Origin: Scleroderma bovista
Taxonomy: Eukaryota; Basidiomycota; Agaricomycetes; Boletales; Sclerodermataceae
Length of the DNA stretch: 64,000 bases
Direction: 5' to 3'
Assembly (NCBI GenBank): GCA_037178675.1
Contig: JAYMGJ010000080.1
Coordinates: forward strand, 1-64,000
Position numbers and translations under genes: made by a program. Positions 1-10,498 of the stretch are shown here, piece by piece (position 1 is the stretch's first letter; each line of letters opens with the position of its first letter). Below the pieces are notes generated by a model that saw only the letters and a program-made list of their open reading frames with translations, did not search any database and had not been told where the DNA came from.

Positions 1-3000
1 TTGCACCCTTGACACTCTTGTCCATGGTATCTAGACCTTGTCCAGTCATCTCCTGTGCACCACACACTAACTCCGGTTGTGTCTTGTGGTTGCACACTGT
101 CAAAACCGGTTCTCCTCAGCGATCTTACTAGGAGGTCCAGAGGTGCAGGGAACTAATGAGGAGGTAAGTCCAGACACTAGTAGGTGCTAGTTAGTGTGGA
201 GAGTCAAGTCCGGGTCAAACGAATGAAGTCCGGGCACTAGAGAAGCACAGGGAGTAAGTCTGGGTTTTTGTGGAGTAAGTCCGGACCGCGGGAAAGTGGT
301 CCGGAGTTGAGCACAGCTTGTCCGGAGTGAAGGACATCCCAGAGGTGGGATAAGTCCTGAGAGGTCTAGCGTCGAGTCTGGGACAGAGGTGGCTTTTGCC
401 CTCGTGCAAGTAGGAGACTTGCTAGGATCGGACATAGGACCAAGGGGACGAGATAGGACGGAGGCCGGAGTTGGCCAGAGTTCAGGAGAACAAGATGGGA
501 TTAGGAGAGCATGGTGGGTAGTACAGAGTGGGGAGTATCTTAGTTGAGATTTGATCTAAGGACTACTAGGCCGGAGTACGGTAGTTTATATAGTAATGAA
601 ACTAAGGTGAGTATATACGGTGACAAGTAAACACCTTAATGTCAAGACAAGGGATGGAGCAGAAGCAGACAGGAAAATAAACCAGGTACAAGAAAATAAA
701 GCAGGGACAGGAAAATAAACTGGAGCGGAAGCAGACACGGGGAACTAGAGTTACAGGGACGACGGAGGAAAGGCAGGGACAAGGGAACTAGGTCGGAAGA
801 GGACAGGTAAGGGTCAGAGGTGGACTTAACTAATGTTAAGTCTGGAGCGATGTCCAGGACTGGAGGAAGTGGGACCAGAGGAAGTGGGACCAGAGGAAGT
901 GCATGACCGGAGGAAGTGCAAGAGCGGAGGGAGTGCACGAGTGGAGGGAGTGCACAGGTGGAGGAAGGGCGGAGTAGCCGGAGGAAGGTCCGGAGTTGGA
1001 CATGGAAATGTCCTAAGCCTTTGGTGGACCTGACAGAGGAAGTGGAGCAGGAGCAGGAGCAGAACTGAGCCAGAGTTGGATGTACCAGCCGGAGTTGGGC
1101 TATGTCACAGACAAGGCTAAGGGAGTGGCCGGACTGAAACCGGAGTAGCGACTAGTGGTAGGTACAGGTCCGACACGGAGGAGTTAGACCGCGGATCTGT
1201 CTGTAGGAAGACAGGGGTTAGTCCTGAGGCGGAGATGGATGTAGTGACCGGAGTTGAGCTGGAGTGCAGCTATAGGGCTGGAGATGGCCAGACTAGATCC
1301 GGAGTTGCATCTATGCCTAAGGAGAGGTCAGGTGGGCCATGGTTAGACCGGAGTTGCGACTGGAAAAGTATGGATATGACACACACCAACTCTGGTCAAC
1401 TCCTGTAGTTGTGCACTAACTCCGGTCACTCCCTGTGGCTGCGCACTAACTCCGGTCAACTCCTGTAGTTGTGCACTAACTCCAGTCACTCCTTGTGGCT
1501 GCGCACTAACTCTGGTCAACTCCTGTGATTGTGCACTAACTCCGGTCACCTCCTGTGACCTGCATACTACTTCTAGTTGCCTTCTGTGCCCAGTGCACCA
1601 ACTCTTGTCATCTCCTGTGGCTGCACACTAACTCTGGTCAACTCCTGTGGTTGCGCACTAACTCCGGTCACCTCCTGTGCCCTGTGTGCTAACTCCAGTT
1701 GCCTTCTGTGCCCAGTACACTAACTCCAGTCATCTCCTGTGGCTGCGCACCAACTCCAGTCACTCCCTGTGCCCTGTGTGCTAACTCCGGTCACATCTCC
1801 ACCTGATCGCTTGGTATCTCTGGACTTTCTCCACCTACCCGGACTAACAGGCTTTGCTGTTACCCATCGGAAACCCCTATTTCCGGAACTCCAGCACTGT
1901 CCTGCCATCCAGTCTGTCATTCTGACCCCTTTTGCCTGCCTCTGACTATCTTGTCAACCTCTGAGTCTGTCCTTTCTGAAATTGTCAACTCCAGTCGTCT
2001 CTGCTCCTCTGGCATCGTCGCACAAACTCTCTCCGTGCCCCTGTGCACACCTCTGTGTCTCTGCACACAAACCTTCGTGCGCTTTTGCACAATCCGCACC
2101 TCTGGTGCAATCTGGTGCTATATGCACAAATCTGTGCCTCCGTGCACAACCCTCGCTCGGGAACTACTAATAGGAGTAACTTCGAAACATAACGGTATAT
2201 ACCACCTACGAGGATCCGTTGATCAATTAGGTATTGGTTTGTATTATCACTGAATACCTTGCAGTGTTTGCCAAGCCCCTGACGTCACCCCCTGGGAACC
2301 TAGTTTCCAAAACTCCGGAATTTACTTCCGCCTCCTGCTCTCTCTGACCCCTTGTCGACTAGCCAGTTGAACTCCTGGTAACTCCGGGCAAACCCACCTG
2401 CTTCTATCCAGCTTGCGATGGCTAACCCCCATGACTGCAATCTAACTCTGAAAGCAACTCTGGTTCTTCCTTGATTGGAAGGAACCACCTCCGCCTGGAA
2501 ACCACCCGCTACCACCCAAGACCTTGTCTTCAGTTTCACCAACTCGGACTCACCCTTGCATTCACTACTCTCTTGTCTCCATATACCTAGGCTACCTCTC
2601 GTCACCATCCCTGACTACTCCAAGTAACTCTGGTTGTTGTCCACCTGGACAACTGCACTTTGTGCTATTCTGCTCCGGACCTCTTTGTCAAAACTCCGGA
2701 CTTTGTATTCACTACTCCGGACCTTTCTTGTCAATACTCCAGACCTTTCTTGTCAATACTCCGGACCTTGTTGTCAAAACTCCGGATTTTACTCACTCCA
2801 CAGCACCATCCTCTGCTGTTCCACCTAACCCGCTTTTGTGCTTGCCACCCCAAGTATCACTTTGGTGCATCCGCACTACCTGCTCTCTGACCTGGCCATC
2901 TGGTGCTTCGACCCCATTACCCTGAGGGTAGACTATGGGATGTCTACCCAAAGAAGGGGATAAGGGCTTCGCCCCAGCCAACCTCTGGTCATTTTTTATC

Positions 3001-4600
3001 TTTATCATAGTCTGTATCTGACCTTTCTGGTCACATCTCCGGCCAGTCCGGAACTCCATACCCATTTCCTGCTACTAGCTAGCTTGTTTGGCTTCGTGCC
3101 AACACTCCTGTCTGAGACAGCTTCATGCTGACTCACTCTTCCGACTGTGTCTCCAACCAGTCCGGAACTCCTGGTCCTGTACCAACCCTCTCAACTGAGA
3201 CAGTGTCATGCTGACTCACCTTTCCGACTGTGTTTCCGGCCAGTCCGGAACTCCTGACCCAATCTCCGGTTGCTATCTAGCTTGGAGGCTCTCTCCAGCT
3301 GTGTCAACCTTCTGCGACCCAACCGAGACAGCACTGTGCTGACTCACCAAAACTATGTCCTCTGTGCTAGCCTGCTTGTATCTGCTGACTACCTTTGTAC
3401 CAACTGTCCCATCCTTGTCCGGCCCTACTAGCGGACTTCCAGTCACTTGGCAGTACTTGCACCCCAACTCCGGCTCTCATCCGCACACCCAGAACCTCAA
3501 CCTTCGAACCTCTCTCTTGTTGCTGACACTTGCGGACTCCTGACCCATCTAGGCTCTCAGCCAACTGATCCTACCACTTCCGGATCAACTCCATGCTTCC
3601 TCCGGTCAACTGTACTACTTTGTACTCAAAACTCCGGACTGTTTCCACAGGAAAGCTGAGTACTCGCCCAGAAATCGTCGGACCACTTTCCCTCCTTGTC
3701 AGTAACCTCTAGGGTCACCCTAAGGCCACTCTCTGGCCACTGGTTCTTGTAGCTTGGACATTCCCTGTTCCCGACCTTCTGGTCACTCTGGCTTTACAGC
3801 CACCCGCATCTTGCTCTCTGAGCTTATTCTACTCAGCTGTGCTTTTAATCTGTGCTTCCCTCAGTTGCACTAATCTGTTTCCGGACCATTCCTGGTCTCT
3901 CCGGCCCTTGTGGTCAACTCCAGCCCAGCTCTGAACTTACTGGTCAACTCCTGGTCAGTTTTAGCATCTCTGGTTGCGACATCTGGCTCGCATCTGGACT
4001 TTGGGACATTGCATGTCTCTATGCACCATCTGACAGTCTGTTCTGACTCCTGGTCACCTCTAGTCCATCTCCAGACTCTCTGGTCAAATCCTGACCATCT
4101 CCTGCAGTTCCGCTTTTGTCTTGTCCAACTCCGGCGGACTTCCTGGTCACGTCCTGGTCAGCTCTAGCAGTCCTGCTCGCAAACTCCAGTTTGCACCTCC
4201 TCTCTGGACATTCCCTAAGTCATCTGACTTCCTGTCCAAACTCCTGGTGCTTCCTTCGAGACCCTCTGTCTCTCTGACATCTTTGCAAGTCCTGCTTTGC
4301 ATCTCCGGTTTTTATCCAAAACTCCGGACTTCTGGTATCACTTCCTGGGTCATCTGACCCACCTCCAGCAGCTCTGCTTTGTTGTCTGGTTTGCACCTCA
4401 AAAATCCGGACATCCTGTCCTCTGTCCTTGTCAACGCCTCTAGCAGTTCTGCTTGCAATCTCCGACTTGAAACTCTGGACTTTATTTGTCACCCTTGTAG
4501 TCATCTGACTCCCTCTCCTGACACCCTGCTTACCATCTCCGGCTTGAATCTCAAAATTCCGGACTTCCGTGTCATCTCCAGAGTCATCAGACTCTCTCTG
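1..4600. repeat. Degenerate array of TCCGGA/ACTCCGG-containing short repeats
   Basis: The first 4.6 kb has no credible gene. It is filled with variants of short words such as aactccggtca, gtccggagtt and tgtcaatactccgg. Up to about 1,380 the words run mainly as GGAGT/CCGGAGT; from there to about 4,600 they run mainly as the complement, ACTCCGG. The section 1,380-1,800 is the most regular, with units of about 28-30 bp built on ctaactccggtcactcctgtg. Open frames here are by-products of the repeat. It could be a decayed satellite or the subterminal region of a large transposon. I cannot name the family. Confidence 0.7.
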
Positions 4601-4789
4601 GGGACACCTAGCTAGATGGGAAGGCCAGCTGATATGCTTCCCCTTCAGTATGATCGGCCATAATGTTTGGCCTCCCAATATACACAGCAGGCCCTTAGAA
4701 CTATATCCCTTGTATAAATGTAGGGCCGGGCATCTGGTCTTCTCTAAAGTAGTGGTAAGCCAGGTGTGGCACGACACAATCAGCACTAC

Positions 4790-5055
4790 ATGGCATTGGC
4801 AGAACACACTGTTGGCAGAACAAGGCTGTCGGCAGAACACACTGTCGGCAGAACAAGGCTGTCGGCAGAACATGTTGTCGGCAGAACAAGGCTGTTGGCA
4901 GAACACGTTGTCGGCAGAACAACGCTGTTGGCAGAACAAGGCTGTTGGCAGAACACGTTGTTGGCAGAACAACGCTCTTGGCAGAACAACGCTGTTGGCA
5001 GAACACACTGTTGGCAGAACAAGGTTGTCGGCAGAACACGACTGTCAGCAGAATT
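4790..5055 (+). repeat. 17-bp tandem repeat, about 16 copies (YGGCAGAACA core)
   Basis: A clean tandem array with a 17-bp period. Each unit contains tgttggcagaaca or tgtcggcagaaca followed by a variable tetranucleotide (acac, aagg, acgt, aacg). Because 17 is not a multiple of 3, the array leaves all frames open and creates spurious long ORFs rich in Ala-Glu-Gln. The core resembles the CGGCACAACA words at 8.2-8.5 kb and 22.1-22.2 kb. I therefore read it as the left subterminal repeat of the large element to its right. That link is inference. Confidence 0.85.
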
Positions 5056-5065
5056 GTTTTTCGGG

Positions 5066-5145
5066 CAATGTCGGATTTGAACCGACGACAGCAGCGGCAC
5101 AACATGTCATCAGCAATCTACCATCGGCATAATAGAATTGCGGCA
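5066..5145 (-). other. tRNA-like sequence with B-box, probably a tRNA relic or SINE head
   Basis: On the minus strand a perfect T-arm-like hairpin (GTCGG, loop TTCAAAT, CCGAC) contains a consensus Pol III B-box (GGTTCAAATCC). It is followed by ATTGCCCG, which pairs 5 of 7 with a CCGCAAT located about 75 bases upstream. A TCTA/TAGA D-arm-like pair with GG in the loop is also visible. I cannot form a convincing anticodon stem, so this is not a confident functional tRNA. Confidence 0.3.
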
Positions 5146-5859
5146 TTACAAGAATGGCACAACATAAATACTGGTAATGGCTGTGCAGCCATCGCGCAGG
5201 TGCCGCAATACCTTGCCGAGAATCACAAACGTGCTGGAGTAATAGCCGTGTGGCCATCATGCTTGCATGTGCAGCAATATGGGAATGACCGTGCCGTGTG
5301 GCAGTGTCGGCACGGTTGTGGACACCGGCATTTGCCACTGACATACTGGCCAGTGGCAGCCAGGCTGGTGGCTGTGCGAATAAGTACCGCAATGATAACA
5401 TTAAATTAATGATGGCCGTACCACAATGACTGACATGCGGCATTGATCCCTTTCTCAAGCTGCGGCTGTGTTAATACATGCCACATTGATTGTTCCCTGA
5501 GAGACACACTCCAAAATAAGGCAAATCATAATGCCGATCCGAGATCCCTTATTATTGTGATGGGACAATGCACTGTGACAGCCAATCACAAGCAATAGAA
5601 ACGCGGCCATCATGCAATATGAAATGCAGCAGTGTGGTTCATTAGCTGAATTGTCAGGACAATGATTGGTCGGACTTGTGGCTGAATTATTAACCTATAT
5701 TTGATTTAGTCCACTTTGGTGTGCGACCACAATGCAAACATGTTGTGGTGTGAAATGCTTATATAATACGTTGAACATCCTCCAGGCCGCACGGCAATCG
5801 GACCCAGTTCTTCCTCTCCTCAACCACTGCTTTACCATTTCCACATCCTTACAGTCTAT

Positions 5860-6943
5860 ATGGCAACTTCAGAAGGTTCTCAGTTCGTCTCCGCCTCATC
5901 CGTTCAAGAGGACGTGTCAATGGCTACATCCCTCACTGCAGAAGAAGTTGTCGCCCAGGCCGCTGAAATAATTCAAGGCCGGATTGATGGCTTGAGAAGC
6001 ACACGGGAGAAGGGTGTATGGTCGGAAGCAGTGTCAACTATCTGGGCCCAGGTGGTGCGTGGCAAATTGATCTGCAATCAATCAACTCACTGATTAGGAT
6101 ATGATAGCGCCGGGTCGAGAATGTCCTGCAGGAGTTACCTGCAGGATTCATTATACCGACTATCATCGTTGCTGCCGACCAGTTTATGGAGGCGCCAGAG
6201 GTGATCCTGTCGACAGGGAAGTGGCCTCACTTCCCAGACATCGTTAACGCCACGGACCACGATATCCAGGACCATCCCTGGTTCCAACTAGGCAAGCCGC
6301 AGAAGAAGGTGGACAAGGGAAAGAGGAGAGCGGTAGAGCCGTCGGGGAACAATGCAGTGGCAGGACCATCGGGGGTAAAGGAGACAGAGGTGCAAGGCAG
6401 TCGTGGCCAAGTAGGTGAGCCCAGCGAAACTGAGGACTCATAAGCAGTGCCAGAAGGAAGCCGTGCCATCGAGGATGATGAGGTGCCTAGGGGCCGCAGT
6501 CGCAGTCGCAAGCTGAGGAAGCGTGCCCAATCCGTCGCAACGATCAGCAGTGACAGTGACAATGAAGAAGGCTCATCGCAACCACAGTTAAAGCGACCAA
6601 GGCCAAATGTTCGTGACATGCAGACACCAGACACAGGCTATGAGTGGGTGGATGACAAGGATCGCTGCATCAAGTGCGTACAGCGAGATCGACGGTGTGC
6701 AGCGAACCCAGGCCATGCTTGCTGGCAATGTTGCTGCAGCAAGATTGCATGCAGTATGATGACGGCAGTCAGAGCGAGGTCAAGGTTGCGTTCACAAGCA
6801 CCGAGGAAACCTGCACCGCGTCGGCGTTCACCATCTGCGCCCTCAATGCTCAACCAAGGAAGGTCACAGCGTGCAAAAAGCCAATGTCAGACCCCGGCAC
6901 CAGCAGCGGCCAATCCACCCAGGAAACCAAGTAAGTCGTTCAT
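5860..6943 (+). pseudogene. Companion protein A: Cys-rich zinc-cluster-like protein with in-frame stop
   Basis: The model is exon 1 at 5860-6054 and exon 2 from 6108. These join in phase 0 across a GTGCGT...TAG intron, with the ATG at 5860. Exon 2 reads through a helical segment, a basic/acidic low-complexity stretch and a cysteine cluster starting CIKCVQRDRRC and ending KIACS (6,675-6,760). That cluster resembles the CxxC-x6-C clusters of orphan proteins linked to agaric mobile elements. A TAA at 6441-6443 interrupts the frame, and the same frame resumes at once and stays open past the cluster. This looks like one nonsense mutation in a once-coding gene. The donor at 6931 does not join in frame to the next ORF. 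Function unknown; nucleic-acid binding is plausible from the cysteines and basic tail. Confidence 0.55.
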
Positions 6944-7017
6944 TATTTGAACAATTTAATATTATTTCTATCGATATTCCATCCAGTTTTTGATGGGGTA
7001 CTGATCAATACTCCAGC

Positions 7018-7825
7018 ATGGCTAGGGAGACATCGAGGATGGCAAGTCCATCGTCAACGGCCGCCGGCAGTGGCATGAACCCTCCCACAACACCGGGAGA
7101 CAGTACGAATATGTCAAATGTACAAGATCTCGAGGAGGAGGTTGTCCGTTTGAGGGAAAAGCAGGCCGAAACGGAACGAAAGGTGGACGAAGTGAATGCA
7201 AGATTGGCCGTCGCGCTCGGAGAAGTCGCCAGCTTACGGCAGGTGGTTGAAGCGATGCAGGAACAGCTGTTCCCAACACCATCCCATCTTCAACGTCCGG
7301 CATCGCGGCAGGCATTCGCACCGACACAGCCGGCATCTGACTCAACATGTCCCGAGGTCTCGCAGTGCGCTCACCCCAGTCCGCCAAGCCTGTTGGCACT
7401 AGCGCCTACCACAATGCTGGAAGAAATGGCATTGTCCAACAATCTGTCCCGACATGGCTCGAGCGAGCCGACCGGCACCCATGGTATGCAGGTTGCGCTG
7501 CGCAACAATGCCTCAAGTCTGGAGGTGGCAACTCCAGGCTTGGTCGATGAAAGGGGTGCCAGCAAGCCAACTGGTGATAGCTACGACTGGGCCCCACCAA
7601 AAGGTAAGTCTGTCAATTACCAAGCCATGTGCTACTGATCACAAGATTGTGTTGTTGACAGCGATTTGTGATGAAGTGGCCGCAACCATAGAGACCGGCA
7701 ATATTCTGGCAATCGAGGTCAGCCCACCGGAAGATGGAGATGTTGGGCTGGCATCCAATATGGAGATTGGGAGTTCCGATGCCGATGCCGGGCATGATGC
7801 CGGTGTGCAAATGGAAATGGACTAA
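7018..7825 (+). CDS. Companion coiled-coil protein, two exons, unknown function
   Basis: Exon 1 at 7018-7603 and exon 2 at 7662-7825 join through a GTAAGT...CAG intron and give 249 residues. Residues about 38-85 form a clear coiled coil (LEEEVVRLREKQAETERK then heptads to about MQEQL). The rest is Ser/Pro/Thr-rich, and the C-terminus is acidic and ends with QMEMD. It follows the cysteine-cluster ORF by 70 bp on the same strand and may once have been its 3' half, separated by a frameshift. I recognise no domain. It lies inside the repeat-bounded block with the KDZ transposase, so it is probably element cargo. Confidence 0.5.
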
Positions 7826-8009
7826 TTTTCTTTTATCATACCTACGTCTTTTGTACAATTTCTGCTTCCTATTCCATGTATACCATATACATCACATTGT
7901 AAAGTATATTTATGCATGTAGAGTTGTCCTTGTGAATCATTGACACAGCCTGAGAACTCTGTCAGAGACATGCCAGTAATGGTCTCAACCACAGCCATGA
8001 ATGCATTGC

Positions 8010-8161
8010 CAATATGTTGCCGGCACATCCCAAATTTACCTGTGGAGTAACTTTTCAACGTTACTGATATACATGAATACCAAGAGCAGGCTAGATATGT
8101 CCTACAGATGTAACTATAATTGCCATGTATGGCGGCATCAAGTATTGGAAGGAGCAACATA
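8010..8161 (+). repeat. Diverged direct duplicate, copy 1 (copy 2 at 8490-8612)
   Basis: This segment and 8490-8612 share an order of words: gccggca, a-rich, tttacct, a GTTAC-gatatacat block, caagag, tataattg, atggcggcat and aacata. They differ by point changes and gaps. Each copy is followed by an array of CGGCAC words, so the duplicated unit is probably this segment plus its array. Confidence 0.6.
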
Positions 8162-8214
8162 CTTTTAATCCACTGGCACAACACAATCAGCAGAACATAC
8201 AAGGGAGAACATAC

Positions 8215-8460
8215 ACTCGGCACTGCATCGGCACATACAATCGGCATACAATCGGCACAACCATCAGCAGCATTACATCCATGCCGCTGCAACAGTGATC
8301 AGCACTTGCATAACATTGGCACTTGCAAACCATTCGCACAAGACACTATCAGCACAGCAACATCGGCACAACATACCATCGGCACATCATACTATCGGCA
8401 CTACATACTATCGGCACATCATACTATCGGCACATCACACTTGTGACACAGCACACTATT
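8215..8460 (+). repeat. Array of CGGCACA words
   Basis: At least ten spaced copies of cggcaca or cggcact occur, alternating with cataCTATCGG-type spacers about 18-20 bp apart. A shorter array follows at 8,655-8,760. The same word marks 18,296-18,330 and 22,020-22,240. Regular clustered short words of this kind could be transposase-binding subterminal repeats; this is inference. Confidence 0.65.
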
Positions 8461-8489
8461 GGCACTATGTACATGATACTATCCCAATC

Positions 8490-8612
8490 TTTCGCCGGCA
8501 AATGCAAGATTTACCTTTGCAGTAATTCTTCGATGTTACCGATATACATAAATAGCAAGAGTATCTATAATTGCTGTAGATGGCGGCATTATGTGTTGAT
8601 TGAGGTAACATA
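8490..8612 (+). repeat. Diverged direct duplicate, copy 2
   Basis: Partner of 8010-8161, as described there; it starts at cgccggca and ends at gaggtaacata. No gene is visible between 7,826 and 8,877. Confidence 0.55.
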
Positions 8613-8877
8613 CTGTAATGAGCATAGCATTCCATTGGAACATGCATACGGTAGACAATCGGCACACACCCCAGCGGCAGGACATACATTTGTAATACCA
8701 TCAGCACTTGTATAACATCGGCACTTGCCGATACCTTTGGCACAACACACTATCAGCAAATCTTTCCAGTGGTGAGATAAATGAACTATATATGGAAACC
8801 ATTATTATATAATCATTCAATTGTGATTTCCATTCCACGTCAATTCCATCTTGTCAACTTGCATCTTTGCTACCGCT

Positions 8878-10418
8878 ATGCCACCTAAGTCTGTCAGATT
8901 TGATAGCGCAAGTCCGCAGAAATTGAGTGAGTAATTTCTCTCCTCTGAGCTGATCTGCATGACATCGTTATCAGCCATTCCTGCACTGCCAGTGTGGCAC
9001 CCGCCTCCATCCATTGTCGATGAACGCCTGCCATCAAGCATGGACTGGATGCCACCCTCTCCCCCACGCCACAGGATGCGCACACGTGAAACAAATGTGT
9101 CTGTGAGGAACAACGATGCAATGTCTGGGGACAGCAACAGACAAGCAACAGCGGCAAACAATCAGTTACCGGCCCCCTCGCAATCAGCTCCGATCAACCT
9201 CCTGTTGAAGGAATACCTATGTACACTGCAAACTGTTGGGTGGAGTGCACAACAGAGATGGTAGCGGTAGCTGGTTAAGAGCTGTTATATTATATAAGCG
9301 GACACTGTTTATATACAACAAATAGTGTGATGCGTGACTGTCGTGAGTGACATGTAACATCTACTCGGACTATTACTAAGTCTACACTAATATGGCTCGC
9401 AGTCTTGTGCGCACTTCGTTGACGGTTTACACCGGGTGCACGTGCGACTTCAACACCTCCCTGGCCCCTCAGCACATGAGATGTGCGCAGCAACCCCCAC
9501 GACTAGATCCCAGGCTTGGATGCCACCATCGCCTCCAATCGCTGCCAGTTCATCCAATGTGCCGTCTACCCTCACCATTCGGTCGCAGGCATCAATGCCA
9601 CCCCCGGCAGCAATGCCAGCTACCCCATCGGTTTGGCCATCATCCCAAGGCACCCAACCGCAAGCATGGATGCCACCGTCGCCATCCCCCACGATGGCCG
9701 CATGGATCCCGCCCTCTCCAGTGCACGTGCCACGTATTGGGACGTCATCCCCATCAATGCCGGCATCCTCAGTCCTGGCATCACCATCCAGCCCGGCATC
9801 ACCATCCAGCCCGGCATCGCCATCGCTCCCGGCATCGCTATCTAGCCCGGCATCAAGCCAGCGGATTCCCACCTCCCCAATGGAGGCAGAATCATCTCCT
9901 GAGGCTGTATCTGGATCGCATGCACGATTCCGGGAACACATGCATGCAGAGGATGGTAAGTCAGTATTACTGCAGGAATTATGTGTATTTAACAATCATC
10001 CAGTGGAATATTTTGAGATGGTGGACAGGATTAATGCATTGCATGAGCATTTGGATCCATTCCAGAGTGATGCGCTTTCATGTAAGTCTCTCTTGGGCTT
10101 GATCCATAGTATCAGTTGATCAGTTGTCATCTAGTGGCCTCTGCAAGGCAAGTTGCTACATCCGTCCCTCCTAGGAACTTGCCCGACCTACTCCCACTCG
10201 ATGCCGGCCTTGATCACCCTATGATCGCGGCCTACATTCATTACGCAAACACGTTGCTCGACACCGCCAGGTTGTGGAGATCGGAAATGTGCCGGAGAGC
10301 GATGTTGGCAAATGTGCGGGATATGTTGGCTAGGTCAGCCCGACTTGGCGAGAATGGTGACATAATTGAGTCCGATCACCCTGAGGATGTGGTAGTATTA
10401 GATCCCTCCAAGCTGTAG
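8878..10418 (+). pseudogene. Companion protein B: WMPPSP-repeat protein, split by a solo LTR
   Basis: Exon 1 (8878-8926, starting MPPKSVRFDS) splices to 8975 and reads on to 9233, where an LTR interrupts it. Reading resumes after 9455 and continues through exons ending at 9955, then 10004-10081 and 10135-10418 (GTAAGT...AG introns, phases consistent). Both sides of the LTR carry copies of W(M/I)PPSP, five in all, plus a Ser/Pro/Ala run. This supports one original gene. The C-terminal 130 residues are well-behaved, helical and charged (PDLLPLDAGLDHP... to DPSKL). No known domain. The LTR should terminate or reroute the transcript, so the copy is probably broken. Confidence 0.55.
9234..9455 (+). 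mobile_element. Solo LTR, copy 1 (222 bp, TGTTGG...TTCAACA)
   Basis: It begins TGTTGGGTGG and ends GACTTCAACA, the inverted terminal TG...CA form of retrotransposon LTRs. It contains a TATA-like tatattatata and a second ttatataca. A reverse-complement copy lies at 27,895-28,133 with only small differences. No gag or pol lies beside it, so it is a solo LTR. I see no target-site duplication (flanks caaac and cctcc). It interrupts companion gene B. Confidence 0.8.
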
Positions 10419-10498
10419 TTTTGTTACAGTAGTGCGGCAATAAAATCTTTCGGCACAAGACATGGCAGATTTGACAATAGAATTATTCTACAAGTATA

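Noticed and set aside
4220..5132. Long overlapping open frames on both strands, up to 262 aa
   Set aside because: They are produced by the 17-bp tandem repeat, which keeps several frames open; the translation is a cyclic Ala-Glu-Gln or Cys-Ser-Ala pattern with no protein family.
9450..9995. Minus-strand 181-aa frame rich in Gly-Asp-Ala
   Set aside because: It is the antisense of the Ser/Pro/Ala repeat region of companion gene B, which has supported splice sites on the plus strand.
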